From: Collimonas arenae
GTDB lineage: Bacteria > Pseudomonadota > Gammaproteobacteria > Burkholderiales > Burkholderiaceae_D
DNA: 64,000 nt
Direction of reading: 5' to 3'
NCBI RefSeq assembly: GCF_001584165.1
Contig: NZ_CP013233.1
Coordinates: 1,865,791 to 1,929,790 of the forward strand
The position numbers and the translations under genes are program-made. The stretch's first letter is position 1. Every line of letters starts with the position of its first letter. The notes under the pieces were generated by a model that worked only from the letters and a program-made list of their open reading frames with translations, was not told the DNA's origin and did no database searches. Shown here one piece after another: positions 1 to 9,043 of this stretch.

Positions 1-255
1 CTTGGCCGCGCTCTGGGCGAGACCATGGCGGTCACTTTTGTGATCGGCAATGCGCAACGGTTATCGTGGTCGCTGTTCGCATCCGGCAACAGCATCGCCT
101 CGACGCTGGCCAACGAAATCGCTGAGGCATCGACTACGCTGCATGTGTCGGCACTGTTTGCTCTTGGCCTGATCCTGTTCGTGATCACCTTCATCGTGTT
201 GTCGATCGCCAAAATCATGTTGATGGGCATGTCCCGTAAAGAAGGTGTCAAATGA
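1..255 (+). CDS. pstC: Phosphate ABC transporter permease PstC, C-terminal part
   Basis: The window opens inside this gene; 84 codons remain before the TGA at 253-255. The visible part holds the end of the EAA-type loop that contacts the ATPase ([17 protein letters not shown]) and a last membrane helix (about residues 52-72 of the fragment), followed by a short charged cytoplasmic tail. PstC forms the inner-membrane channel of the high-affinity phosphate importer together with PstA. The stop overlaps the pstA start codon (ATGA at 252-255), so the two are translationally coupled. The identity rests on this motif plus the downstream pstA-pstB-phoU order. Confidence 0.9.
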   Translation, partial: LGRALGETMAVTFVIGNAQRLSWSLFASGNSIASTLANEIAEASTTLHVSALFALGLILFVITFIVLSIAKIMLMGMSRKEGVK

Positions 256-1142
256 AGAATTCCCATCAAACAGAGGCAGATGTATTGGCTCCGCCGGTGA
301 ACGCGGTTTATCGCAAGCGCTTGCTGATGCACCGTTTCGGTATGGTGCTGTCGTTCCTGGCAATGGCGCTGGGCCTGCTGGTGCTGGCCTGGATCCTGGT
401 GACATTGGTGATCAAGGGTTTCGGTGCGCTGAACCTGGGCATCCTGACGCAAAACACCCCGGCTCCTGGATCTGGCTCCGGCGGTTTGCTCAACCCGATT
501 GTCGGCAGCCTGATGCTGGTTGGACTGGCTACCGTGTTCAGTACGCCGGTTGGTATCCTGGCTGGTATTTATCTTGCGGAATATGGTGAGGAGAGCAAGC
601 TGGCGCAGGTGACGCGCTTCGTGACTGACATCATGCTGTCGGCGCCATCCATCGTGATCGGCTTGTTCGTGTATGCGATCTACGTCGCCAAGGTGGGACA
701 TTTTTCGGGCTGGGCCGGTAGTTTTGCGCTGTCATTGATTGCTGTGCCGGTGGTGGTCCGCACGACCGACAACATGTTGAAGCTGGTGCCGGGCAATTTG
801 CGTGAAGCGGCCTTTGCGCTGGGTGCGCCGCGTTGGAAAGTCGCCCTGCTGGTGCGGTTGCGCGCGGTCAAGGCTGGTGTCGTCACCGGCGTGCTGCTGG
901 CGGTGGCGCGGATTGCGGGTGAAACCGCACCGCTGTTGTTCACTGCGCTGAACAACCAGTTCTTCAGCACCAACATGAACAAGCCGATCGCCAATTTGCC
1001 GGTCGTCATCAGCCAGTTCGCGATGAGCCCGTTCGACAACTGGGTGCCGCTTGCATGGGGCGGAGCGCTGCTGATTACGTTCAGCGTGCTGCTCTTGAAC
1101 ATCCTGTCGCGCTCGCTGTTCAGCCAAAAAATTCCAGGTTAA
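252..1142 (+). CDS. pstA: Phosphate ABC transporter permease PstA
   Basis: This is the second inner-membrane permease of the PstSCAB phosphate importer. The 296-residue product has a cytoplasmic N-terminus, a first membrane helix at about residues 30-56, four or five further helices, and the EAA loop near residues 184-203 (REAAFALG then APRWKVALL), which docks on PstB. A GETAPLL motif follows, typical of PstA. The start ATG overlaps the pstC stop. Length and motifs match the family, and pstB follows after 25 bases, so this is one operon. Confidence 0.95.
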   Translation: MKNSHQTEADVLAPPVNAVYRKRLLMHRFGMVLSFLAMALGLLVLAWILVTLVIKGFGALNLGILTQNTPAPGSGSGGLLNPIVGSLMLVGLATVFSTPVGILAGIYLAEYGEESKLAQVTRFVTDIMLSAPSIVIGLFVYAIYVAKVGHFSGWAGSFALSLIAVPVVVRTTDNMLKLVPGNLREAAFALGAPRWKVALLVRLRAVKAGVVTGVLLAVARIAGETAPLLFTALNNQFFSTNMNKPIANLPVVISQFAMSPFDNWVPLAWGGALLITFSVLLLNILSRSLFSQKIPG

Positions 1143-1167
1143 CGCTTTCATATAGATTGCCATCATT

Positions 1168-1956
1168 ATGCAAACATCACTCAAGTCGAACTCGCTCGAT
1201 AAAAAGCCGACCATAGAAATTTCGGGATTGAATTTTTTCTACGGCAATTTCCAGGGCTTGAAGAATATCAACCTGCATGTCAATGAAAAGAAAGTGACAG
1301 CGTTCATCGGCCCATCCGGCTGCGGCAAATCGACGCTGTTGCGAACTCTGAACCGGATGTATGACTTGTATCCCGGCCAGCGTGCGGAAGGCGAGATCAT
1401 CTACGCCGGCCGCAACATCCTGGAGCCCGGGCAAGATCTGAACATGCTGCGCGCCAAGGTCGGCATGGTATTCCAGAAGCCGACACCGTTCCCGATGTCG
1501 ATCTATGACAACATCGCCTTTGGTATCCGTCTCTACGAAAACCTGCCGAAAGGCGAAATGGACGAGCGCGTCGAATGGGCGTTGTCCAAGGCCGCGCTGT
1601 GGGGTGAGGTCAAGGACAAACTGAATAAAAGCGGGCTTAGCCTGTCTGGCGGTCAGCAGCAGCGCCTGTGTATTGCACGCAGCGTTGCCGTGCGTCCGGA
1701 TGTGCTGTTGCTGGATGAGCCAACCTCGGCGCTGGATCCGATTTCGACAGCCAAGGTGGAAGAACTGATCAGCGAATTGAAGGTCGATTACACCATCGCC
1801 ATCGTTACCCACAACATGCAGCAGGCGGCGCGTTGTTCCGACTACACCGCTTACATGTATCTGGGCGAGCTGGTCGAGTTCGGCGAAACCGACCAGATCT
1901 TCATGAATCCTGCGCGCAAGGAAACGCAAGACTACATCACAGGACGCTTCGGCTGA
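1168..1956 (+). CDS. pstB: Phosphate ABC transporter ATPase PstB
   Basis: This is the cytoplasmic ATPase that powers PstCA. The 262-residue protein has Walker [10 protein letters not shown] at 48-56, the Q-loop in [10 protein letters not shown], the ABC signature LSGGQQQR at 159-166, Walker B VLLLDEP at 179-185 and the H-loop histidine at 215. The phrase [12 protein letters not shown] is characteristic of PstB. The first 15 residues before the ABC fold are a short extension. The gene lies between pstA and phoU in the same orientation. PstB together with PhoU also signals phosphate sufficiency to PhoR. Confidence 0.97.
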   Translation: MQTSLKSNSLDKKPTIEISGLNFFYGNFQGLKNINLHVNEKKVTAFIGPSGCGKSTLLRTLNRMYDLYPGQRAEGEIIYAGRNILEPGQDLNMLRAKVGMVFQKPTPFPMSIYDNIAFGIRLYENLPKGEMDERVEWALSKAALWGEVKDKLNKSGLSLSGGQQQRLCIARSVAVRPDVLLLDEPTSALDPISTAKVEELISELKVDYTIAIVTHNMQQAARCSDYTAYMYLGELVEFGETDQIFMNPARKETQDYITGRFG

Positions 1957-2030
1957 TATAGCCGGCGGCCATTGGAAAAATAAACCGGCGCAGGTGCAAG
2001 CCTGGCCTAAAAGAAATCGAAGGAAATCAG

Positions 2031-2738
2031 ATGACTGGCGAACATTCTTCAAAACAATACGACACGGATTTGGAAACCATTCGCTCCAAAGTGCTGCTGA
2101 TGGGCGGCCTGGTCGAACGCCAATTCCAGGAAGCCATCAACGTTTTCCGCAATGGCAACCTGGATGCGGCCGAACGTGTCATCAAGGATGACGACCAGGT
2201 CAATCGCCTGGAAATCGAACTCGACGATGCATGCAGCCACCTGATCGTGCGTCGCCAGCCGACTGCCAACGACCTGCGTACCGTGATGGCAACCATCAAA
2301 GTTATCACCGACCTGGAGCGGATCGGCGACGAAGCCGCCAAGATCGCTCGCACCGCAATTCATTTGCACAAACGCGGCGCCGGTACCATCGACCATACCG
2401 AGACGGTACGCGTGATCGCCGCCGGCGCGGCTGACCTGCTGCACGATGCGTTGGATGCCTTGGCGCGCCTCGATGAAAAGCAAGCCATGCGATTGATTGC
2501 GCAGGATGTCGTCATCGATCGCGATTTCCGCTCGATCATGCGTAACCTGATCACCTTCATGATGGAAGATCCGCGCACCATTTCTGCATCGATGGATACT
2601 TTGTGGGTGGCCAAAGCGATCGAACGCATTGGTGACCATGCCAAGAATATCGCCGAATACGTGATCTACATTGTTGAAGGCAAGGATATCCGCCATACCG
2701 ATTACGCTACCGGCCAACTGGACGAGAGCGACGTCTGA
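2031..2738 (+). CDS. phoU: Phosphate signalling protein PhoU
   Basis: PhoU couples the Pst transporter to the PhoR kinase and keeps the Pho regulon off when phosphate is plentiful. The 235-residue product is all-helical by composition and has the two PhoU repeats, each with an E/DxxxD-type metal-binding motif: KDDDQVNRLEIELDD (about 52-66) and the DRDFRSIMRNLITFM / WVAKAIERIGDHAKNIAEY region in the second half. A run of A and G (AAGGAAATCAG) just before the ATG serves as ribosome-binding site. It sits between pstB and phoB, as expected. Confidence 0.96.
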   Translation: MTGEHSSKQYDTDLETIRSKVLLMGGLVERQFQEAINVFRNGNLDAAERVIKDDDQVNRLEIELDDACSHLIVRRQPTANDLRTVMATIKVITDLERIGDEAAKIARTAIHLHKRGAGTIDHTETVRVIAAGAADLLHDALDALARLDEKQAMRLIAQDVVIDRDFRSIMRNLITFMMEDPRTISASMDTLWVAKAIERIGDHAKNIAEYVIYIVEGKDIRHTDYATGQLDESDV

Positions 2739-2875
2739 ACTGTGGCGAATATCGTAGAACGCATCATGGGGAGCAAGTTAACACCTTTATTTCACCTCTA
2801 TGCATAAAAATATTGTGTATTACACCAGTTGCAGTACTGCCAGCTGTTTAACATTGTCTGTTGCATCTGGTAAAA

Positions 2876-3565
2876 ATGGCTGCCGATAAAACCTCCATCC
2901 TGATCATTGAGGATGAGCCGTCTATCGCTGAACTGATCGGCTTTACCATCAAGGAAGCCGGCTGGTCGCCGTCGATCGTGCATACTGCCGCCGAAGGCTG
3001 GGAGTTTGTGCAGCGGCGCGTGCCACATCTGGTGCTGCTGGACTGGATGTTGCCCGATCAGAGCGGCTTGCGCCTGTTGTCGCAAATGCGCGCCGACCGT
3101 CAGCTGCAGTCGATGCTGGTGATGATGCTTACCGCGAAGAGCATGGAGGAAGACAAGATCGCCGGTCTTGACAATGGCGCCGACGATTACATGACCAAGC
3201 CTTTTTCGCCGCGCGAACTGACTTCGCGTGTCAAGGCCCTGTTGCGCCGCAAGGGGACCGATGAGGCGCCCGGTGTAATGCAGGCGGGTGCAGTGTCGCT
3301 TGATCCTGCCAGTTGTTCAGTTTGTCTTGAAAACCAGAAAATCGATATCGGCCACGCGGAATATCGCTTGCTGAAATTCTTCATGGCTAACCCGGATCGA
3401 GTGTTCTCGCGCAGCCAGTTGCTGGACAAGGTATGGGGCGATCACGTCGTCATCGAAGAACGTACTGTCGATGTCCATGTACTGCGCTTGCGCAAAGCCT
3501 TGCGTGAATCGGAACACCTGATTCGCACGGTGCGCAGCGTCGGCTACATGCTCTCTGCAAAATAG
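2876..3565 (+). CDS. phoB: Phosphate regulon response regulator PhoB (copy 1)
   Basis: This is an OmpR/PhoB-family transcription factor. The receiver domain has acidic residues E12 and D13, phospho-acceptor D56 (LVLLDWMLPD) and the conserved lysine in MTKPFSP. The C-terminal winged-helix domain has RTVDVHVLRLRKAL as recognition region. I chose the ATG at 2876, giving 229 residues, the usual PhoB length, over a TTG at 2861 that adds five residues. The gene lies 137 bases after phoU and 79 bases before phoR. It is the paralogue of the regulator at 19285, and its position in the pst operon suggests this copy is the orthodox PhoB. Confidence 0.93.
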   Translation: MAADKTSILIIEDEPSIAELIGFTIKEAGWSPSIVHTAAEGWEFVQRRVPHLVLLDWMLPDQSGLRLLSQMRADRQLQSMLVMMLTAKSMEEDKIAGLDNGADDYMTKPFSPRELTSRVKALLRRKGTDEAPGVMQAGAVSLDPASCSVCLENQKIDIGHAEYRLLKFFMANPDRVFSRSQLLDKVWGDHVVIEERTVDVHVLRLRKALRESEHLIRTVRSVGYMLSAK

Positions 3566-3644
3566 CAGGGGGCAAACGTACTTGATGGATGCTCTCAACT
3601 CATCGCCATAAAGCCAGCGTGCTTCTATTGCATAATCGTTATTT

Positions 3645-4949
3645 ATGAACCCACAGATGCTGTTCTGGATCCCGGCCATGCTGCGGATCCTGCTGATTTT
3701 CGTCGTTTCGGCCGTAGTCTGGGCCTTATTTGGCGCGGTCCCTGGGCTGTTGCTAGGCCTGGGATTGATGTCGGTTGCCGTGGTGGTGCAATTGCATTAC
3801 CTGTTCCGCCTCAGCGGCTGGCTCGACAATCCTCGCAGCGAGAAGCTACCTGATGGCTGGGGTGCCTGGACTGACATTTTTTCGCGCCTGTACCGCTTGC
3901 GCCGCGATGACGAAAAGCACCAGACCGAGCTGAGCGAGTGGCTGGCGCGTTTCCGCCAGGCCATGCATCTGCTGCCGGATGGCGTCGTCATCATGGACGA
4001 CGTGCTGTTTCTGGAGTGGTGCAACCCGGCGGCGGAACGTCACCTCGGATTGCAGCACGGACGCGACAAGGGAATGCGCGTCACCAACCTGATTCGCAAT
4101 CCGGATTTTATCGACTACATCATTCTCGGCCGCTATGACCAGCCGCTGACCTTGAGCCTGCGCGAGCGGAAGCTGATCGTGCAGATCATCCCGTTTGAAA
4201 ATCGCCGCCAGATTCTGGTCACGCACGACGCCACCGAGTCCGAGCGGATCGACATGATGCGACGCGACTTCATCGCCAACGCCTCGCATGAATTGCGCAC
4301 GCCGCTGACCGTGATCAACGGCTTCCTGGAAATTGCCCAGGCTCAACCCGATCTAGACCAGAAAACCCGCGCCGCCCATCTGCAGCTGATGACGGAGCAG
4401 GGGCATCGCATGCAAAACCTGATCGGCGACATGTTGACCTTGACGCGCCTGGAATCGATTGACTATCCGATGCGTCCGGAACCGGTCGACATTGACGCAA
4501 TGCTGCACAGCCTGTTGTTGGAAGCTGAAGTACTGTCGGCTGGCAAGCACACGTTCTCACTGTCGATCGACGGGCCGGATATCAATGGCAGTAACGATGA
4601 ACTGCGCAGTGCATTCAGTAACCTGATTTCCAATGCAGTGCGTTACACGCCGGCTGGCGGAAAAATCCAGATCATGTGGCAGAACAGCAAGGCCGGTCCG
4701 CAACTGGTCGTCAAGGATTCCGGCATTGGTATCAGCGCGGAACATATATCGCGCCTGACAGAGCGTTTCTACCGTGTTGACAAGAGTCGGTCGCGCGAGA
4801 CCCAAGGTACTGGGCTCGGCCTGGCCATCGTCAAGCACGTCTTGCTGCGTCATCGCGGTACACTTGGCGTCGAATCGCGGCCGGGCGAGGGTAGCGTATT
4901 TACCGTCAGGCTGCCGGCGACGTCGGTGGTGGCGTCGGAAACTGCCTAA
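3645..4949 (+). CDS. phoR: Phosphate regulon sensor kinase PhoR (copy 1)
   Basis: This 434-residue membrane histidine kinase partners with the PhoB just upstream. Two membrane helices lie within about residues 9-52 with almost no periplasmic loop, as in PhoR. A PAS domain spans roughly 103-200 (PDGVVIMDDVLFLEWCNPAA). The phospho-acceptor is H215 in ANASHELRTPLTV, and the ATP-binding domain has the N-box NLISNAVRYTPAGG, the G1 box DSGIGIS and the G2 box GTGLGLAIVKH. A closely similar kinase is encoded at 19977-21287. Confidence 0.95.
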   Translation: MNPQMLFWIPAMLRILLIFVVSAVVWALFGAVPGLLLGLGLMSVAVVVQLHYLFRLSGWLDNPRSEKLPDGWGAWTDIFSRLYRLRRDDEKHQTELSEWLARFRQAMHLLPDGVVIMDDVLFLEWCNPAAERHLGLQHGRDKGMRVTNLIRNPDFIDYIILGRYDQPLTLSLRERKLIVQIIPFENRRQILVTHDATESERIDMMRRDFIANASHELRTPLTVINGFLEIAQAQPDLDQKTRAAHLQLMTEQGHRMQNLIGDMLTLTRLESIDYPMRPEPVDIDAMLHSLLLEAEVLSAGKHTFSLSIDGPDINGSNDELRSAFSNLISNAVRYTPAGGKIQIMWQNSKAGPQLVVKDSGIGISAEHISRLTERFYRVDKSRSRETQGTGLGLAIVKHVLLRHRGTLGVESRPGEGSVFTVRLPATSVVASETA

Positions 4950-5102
4950 CGCTTGTGCTGGCGGCGCGCGCCAACTTCCTGGCACGGCTGAAGTACGTGA
5001 CATCGGCTACAATTCTGCGGCGACCGGATGTAGCCGGTCGTGATTGCCGACGAGATAATATTGTCGGCGCTTACGTTTCCTATTTTTCTGGCCCAATTTC
5101 CC

Positions 5103-6035
5103 ATGCCTTCTTCGCGCCTGCTGCCTTCCCTTGCTCTTGCCTTTTGTACCGTACTGACCGCTTGCACTGGCAGTTCGGTTCTGGCTCCTAGCCAGACCAC
5201 GCCAGTGGCGTCGACTCCGCCCGTTGGCCTGCCGAAGGTCAGCAAGCCGATCAAGATCGGCCTGGCGTTGGGTGGCGGCGCTGCGCGTGGATTTGCGCAT
5301 ATCGGCGTGATCAAGGCACTGGAATCGCAAGGGATCGTGCCTGATATCGTGGTCGGCACCAGTGCCGGCAGCGTGGTCGGCGCCATGTATGCGGCTGGCA
5401 ACAACGGCTTTGCGTTGCAGAAGATCGCTCTGCAGATGGATGAGGGGGCGATTTCCGATTGGTCCGTGCCGTTCTTCGCCAAGGTCAGCGGAGTGCTGAA
5501 AGGCGAGGCGATCCAGAATTACGTCAACAAGACTGTGCGCAACGTGCCGATTGAGCAATTGAAGATGCCATTCGGGGCGGTTGCCACCGACTTGCACAGT
5601 GGCGCGCCGATCCTGTTCCGTCGCGGTAACACGGGCCTCGCGGTGCGGGCTTCATCGGCGGTGCCAGGCGTATTTCAGCCGGTCACTATCGGTGGCCGGC
5701 AATATGTCGACGGCGGCCTGGTGTCGCCGGTGCCAGTCCGTTTTGCTCGGGAGATGGGCGCTGATTTCGTCATCGCGGTCAATATCTCGGCGTCGCCGGA
5801 GGCACAGGCGGCGTCAAGTTCAGTCGATGTCTTGCTGCAGACTTTTGCCATTATGGGGCAAAGCATTAACAATTATGAATTGAAGGATGCCGACATCGCT
5901 ATCCGACCGGAGCTGGGCGCGATGAAGGGTAATGATTTTGCCGCCCGCAATACCGCGATCCTGGCCGGTGAGCAAGCGGCGATGGCGCAAATGGTCATGA
6001 TCAAGAAGAAATTGAAGGAAAAGCGCGAGGAGTAA
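5103..6035 (+). CDS. Patatin-like phospholipase family lipoprotein
   Basis: This is a 310-residue serine hydrolase of the patatin/RssA type, probably acting on lipids at the envelope. I chose the ATG at 5103 because it yields a lipoprotein signal peptide with lipobox LTAC (C21); an upstream GTG at 5040 would put 21 residues before it. The oxyanion loop GGGAARG is at 57-63, the nucleophile elbow GTSAGS at 85-90 (S87), and the catalytic Asp in DGG at 203-205, so the Ser-Asp dyad is complete. It is transcribed alone, and a bidirectional terminator follows at 6092-6128. The substrate cannot be told from sequence. Confidence 0.88.
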   Translation: MPSSRLLPSLALAFCTVLTACTGSSVLAPSQTTPVASTPPVGLPKVSKPIKIGLALGGGAARGFAHIGVIKALESQGIVPDIVVGTSAGSVVGAMYAAGNNGFALQKIALQMDEGAISDWSVPFFAKVSGVLKGEAIQNYVNKTVRNVPIEQLKMPFGAVATDLHSGAPILFRRGNTGLAVRASSAVPGVFQPVTIGGRQYVDGGLVSPVPVRFAREMGADFVIAVNISASPEAQAASSSVDVLLQTFAIMGQSINNYELKDADIAIRPELGAMKGNDFAARNTAILAGEQAAMAQMVMIKKKLKEKREE

Positions 6036-6091
6036 TGCAGCGCCGACGATGCATGCATTACCGGCCTCATTTTGTGCTCCGGCTGTAATCA

Positions 6092-6128
6092 AAAAGCCCC
6101 TGCGGATATTGAATCTGCAGGGGCTTTT
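6092..6128. terminator. Bidirectional rho-independent terminator
   Basis: A perfect 12-base stem, AAAAGCCCCTGC (6092-6103) with GCAGGGGCTTTT (6117-6128), encloses a 13-base loop. A-rich and T-rich ends allow it to work on both strands. It lies between the convergent patatin gene and the NlpC/P60 gene. Confidence 0.9.
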
Positions 6129-6132
6129 CATC

Positions 6133-6738
6133 TTATTCGGCGAGATGGCGTGGCCGCGATGTTACCGGTAGGTTACTGGTGATTGTCGCCGCCTTGTTCG
6201 GGATCACTGATGCGACGGGCGCCGTTGAAGCGAGCTTTCCAGTAAGCAAGGTCCATGCTTTCGATGCGAACCGAAGCGCCGGCCCGCGGGCGTGGATGAA
6301 CTTGTTGTCGCCGAGGTAGATCCCAACGTGCGAGAAGCTGCGGCGCAAGGTGTTATAGAACACCAGGTCGCCCGGCTGCAAATCCTGGGTGTCGACTTTT
6401 TCGCCGCTGCGGCTCAATTCCGCTGCAGTGCGTGGCACATTGACGCCCCAGGCGTCTTTGAATACATAGCGAACCAAGCCGCTGCAATCGAGACCGTTTT
6501 CCGGATTGTTGCCGCCGTATTTATAGTGAATGCCGATCATGCCCATTGCGCTGACTGCCAGCTCCGACGCCCGATCGGTAAATTGCTGGAGTTTGCTGCG
6601 GGTGCTGCTCGGTTGGGGACGCACATCGATATCGGTGATGTCAGAAGCGTGAGCCGGGGAGCACAGCCACAGGCTGGCAATGAGAGCGCACGCAAGTGCC
6701 ACTGTCTGGAATAGGGGGAAGGCTTCTTTAATCGTCAT
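6133..6738 (-). CDS. Secreted NlpC/P60 family cysteine peptidase
   Basis: This is probably a cell-wall hydrolase that cuts peptide stems of peptidoglycan in the periplasm. With the start at 6738 the protein has 201 residues and a signal peptide ending near SPAHA (27-31). The catalytic residues are visible: C85 in GLDCSGLVRY, H137 in SFSHVGIYLG and H149 in KFIHARG. The domain fills the protein, with about 50 further residues at the C-terminus. In-frame ATGs at 6762 and 6849 would lengthen the N-terminus; none has a strong ribosome-binding site, so the start is uncertain. It is monocistronic. Confidence 0.87.
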   Translation of the reverse strand: MTIKEAFPLFQTVALACALIASLWLCSPAHASDITDIDVRPQPSSTRSKLQQFTDRASELAVSAMGMIGIHYKYGGNNPENGLDCSGLVRYVFKDAWGVNVPRTAAELSRSGEKVDTQDLQPGDLVFYNTLRRSFSHVGIYLGDNKFIHARGPALRFASKAWTLLTGKLASTAPVASVIPNKAATITSNLPVTSRPRHLAE

Positions 6739-6996
6739 CGTTATGGATGGGCTCTGGAACATTACGATCGCACGAATGTAAGTGAATAAGAGGTGCCTGT
6801 CAAATTTGATAGGCGCATATATAAATACAGAGGCATGACAAGACGGCAAATCGAAGCTAAAAGTTCCTGAAAAATTTTGCGATTCTGCTTTAAAGCAAGT
6901 GTCGTGCCGGAAATAAACTGACCGATTTGCGGAGCGGCTGCTGCCTATTGCCGAGCACTAAAGTACAATCAACAGTTATTTTTACAAGGAGCAAAA

Positions 6997-7404
6997 ATGA
7001 AATCGAAACATGTTTTGACACTCGATGACGTGAAGAAAATTGCAGCGGCCGCTGAAGCTGAGGCGCTGGCAAATCGTTGGGCCGTGACCATTTCGATCGT
7101 CGACGACGGCGGTCACCTGCTGTGGTTGCAACGCCTGGACGGTGCTGCGCCAATTTCGGCGCATATCGCACCAGCCAAGGCCAAGACTGCTGCTCTGGGA
7201 CAGCGTGAATCGAAAATCTACGAAGACATGATCAATAACGGTCGCTTCTCGTTCATCACCGCGCCGAACCTGGAAGGCTTGCTGGAGGGTGGCGTACCTA
7301 TCGTGGTCGACGGTCAATACCTGGGTGCGGTTGGCGTTTCTGGCGTGAAGTCGGCTGAAGATGTGCAAATTGCCAAGGCCGGTATCGCCGCGTTGAGCGC
7401 GTAA
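6997..7404 (+). CDS. GlcG/HbpS family (DUF336) small protein
   Basis: A 135-residue single-domain protein of the GlcG/HbpS family follows a good ribosome-binding site (AAGGAG, 6986-6991). Family hallmarks are the N-terminal helix rich in Ala/Glu, the strand ISIVDDGGHLL, and the loop GGVPIVVDGQYLGAVGVSG. Members bind haem or small molecules, or occur as accessory proteins beside oxidases and glycolate genes, but no such neighbour is present here, so no substrate is proposed. There is no signal peptide, so it should be cytoplasmic. Confidence 0.8.
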   Translation: MKSKHVLTLDDVKKIAAAAEAEALANRWAVTISIVDDGGHLLWLQRLDGAAPISAHIAPAKAKTAALGQRESKIYEDMINNGRFSFITAPNLEGLLEGGVPIVVDGQYLGAVGVSGVKSAEDVQIAKAGIAALSA

Positions 7405-7873
7405 TATCTTTGTATTTGGGTGCAGCCGCTGCGATAGTCGGGCCTGGTGCAATGTGGTGCAAGCGTTGCGAGGTTTTGGTGCGGCGGTCCGTGGTTGTTA
7501 CCCAGATGTGAATATAGCGTGGCTTGTCTTTGTTGAAATGTCGAACTGGCAAGTCGCCAATTATTGGCAGTGGTTACCGTGGCGACAGTCATAGTTTGTC
7601 AGTATTGTTGTTAATTGAGTCACGTCTTTTGTTTTTCCTAATTATTTATACAAAAATCCCGCAGGTTGATATCCGTTCGGATTGCCGGGAAGGGTGTTGT
7701 CGGCTATAATTGCAGGGTTTAGCCCAATTTACTCCGCCGTAGCGCATACCACCTTCCATTTCGTCCCAAAAAGACTGATAAACCGTCAAATCAACGCTGT
7801 TTGGGCGCTGTTTGGTGATTCATAGCGGTCGTTTGGCGCAGCGCAGCGGCGGTAACAACATCAGGAGTTACCC
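7405..7873. other. Long intergenic region and carA leader
   Basis: These 469 bases hold no credible gene; the short open frames in it have no ribosome-binding site and no recognisable protein. It contains the carA promoter (listed separately) and a leader of about 155 bases before carA. I see no pyrimidine-type attenuator with a T-run in it. Confidence 0.6.
7682..7710 (+). promoter_or_regulatory. Sigma-70 promoter for carAB
   Basis: A -35 box TTGCCG (7682-7687) and a perfect -10 box TATAAT (7705-7710) are separated by exactly 17 bases. Transcription would start near 7717, giving a leader of roughly 155 bases before carA. Confidence 0.75.
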
Positions 7874-9013
7874 TTGCAGCCATTTTTTTCTGGCCTCACC
7901 GTACCGGCCATCCTCGCGCTAGCAGATGGGACGATTTTCCAAGGTATTTCCATTGGCGCCGTTGGTCATACGACAGGTGAAGTCGTATTCAACACCGCCA
8001 TGACCGGCTACCAGGAAATCCTCACCGATCCAAGCTACAGCCGCCAGATCGTCACTCTCACTTATCCGCATATCGGCAATACCGGCGTCAACAAGGAGGA
8101 TGTCGAATCTTCCCAGATCCACGCCGCTGGCCTCATCATCCGCGATTTGCCGCGCCTGGTTTCGAATTTCCGTTCTACCCAAACACTGGATGCCTACCTG
8201 CAGGAATCGAATATCGTCGCCATCGCCGGTATCGATACCCGCAAGCTGACCCGCATTCTGCGCGAAAAAGGCGCGCAGGGCGGTGCTATTGTGGCTGGCG
8301 AGTCTGATATTGCCGTCGCTACAGCCAAGGCGCTTGAACTGGCGCGCGCTTTCCCTGGGCTGGCAGGCATGGATTTGGCAAAGGTCGTATCGACCACCAA
8401 GGCCTACAGCTGGAGCGAGACGGAATGGCGTCTCGGCCGCGGTTACGATCAGCAGATCACTCCCAAGTACCACGTAGTGGCGTTCGACTACGGCGTCAAG
8501 TTCAACATCCTGCGCATGCTGGCGCAACGTGGCTGCAAGATCACCGTGCTGCCGGCACAGGCTTCGGCTGCCGATGCGCTGGCGCTGAATCCGGACGGGA
8601 TTTTCCTGTCCAACGGTCCTGGCGATCCGGAGCCGTGCGATTACGCGATTGCCGCCACCAAGGAACTGATCGAGCGCGGCGTGCCGACCTTCGGCATCTG
8701 CCTCGGCCACCAGATCATGGCGCTGGCTTCCGGCGCCAAGACGCTGAAGATGAAGTTCGGCCACCATGGCGCCAATCATCCGGTGCAGGACCTGGACAGC
8801 AAGCAAGTGCTGATCACCTCGCAAAATCACGGCTTCGCCGTCGATGGCGCAACCCTGCCGGCGAATTGCCGCGTGACCCACGTATCGTTGTTCGACGGTT
8901 CGCTGCAAGGCTTTGCCCGCACCGACAAGCCGGCATTCTGCTTCCAGGGCCACCCGGAAGCGTCGCCTGGCCCGCATGACATCGCCCCTTGTTCGATCGT
9001 TTCATTCAATTGA
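7874..9013 (+). CDS. carA: Carbamoyl-phosphate synthase small subunit CarA (3' end frameshifted)
   Basis: This is the glutaminase subunit of carbamoyl-phosphate synthase, supplying ammonia to CarB for arginine and pyrimidine synthesis. It starts at TTG 7874 behind CAGGAG; the N-terminal sequence fits the family from its first residues. The class I amidotransferase triad is present: C276 in GICLGHQ, H360 and E362 in GHPEA. The last residues (after HDIAP) are abnormal: adding one base in the C-run near 8985-8990 restores the family ending LFDRFIQLM and moves the stop to 9049-9051, overlapping the carB start by 8 bases. A one-base sequence error is therefore likely. carB follows at once. Confidence 0.93.
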   Translation: MQPFFSGLTVPAILALADGTIFQGISIGAVGHTTGEVVFNTAMTGYQEILTDPSYSRQIVTLTYPHIGNTGVNKEDVESSQIHAAGLIIRDLPRLVSNFRSTQTLDAYLQESNIVAIAGIDTRKLTRILREKGAQGGAIVAGESDIAVATAKALELARAFPGLAGMDLAKVVSTTKAYSWSETEWRLGRGYDQQITPKYHVVAFDYGVKFNILRMLAQRGCKITVLPAQASAADALALNPDGIFLSNGPGDPEPCDYAIAATKELIERGVPTFGICLGHQIMALASGAKTLKMKFGHHGANHPVQDLDSKQVLITSQNHGFAVDGATLPANCRVTHVSLFDGSLQGFARTDKPAFCFQGHPEASPGPHDIAPCSIVSFN

Positions 9014-9043
9014 TGAATCAAACGATGTTGGAGAAAAATAAAA

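Noticed and set aside
2739..2875. Pho box upstream of phoB
   Set aside because: CTGTTTA and CTGTTGC occur but not at the 11-base spacing required of a Pho box; weak.
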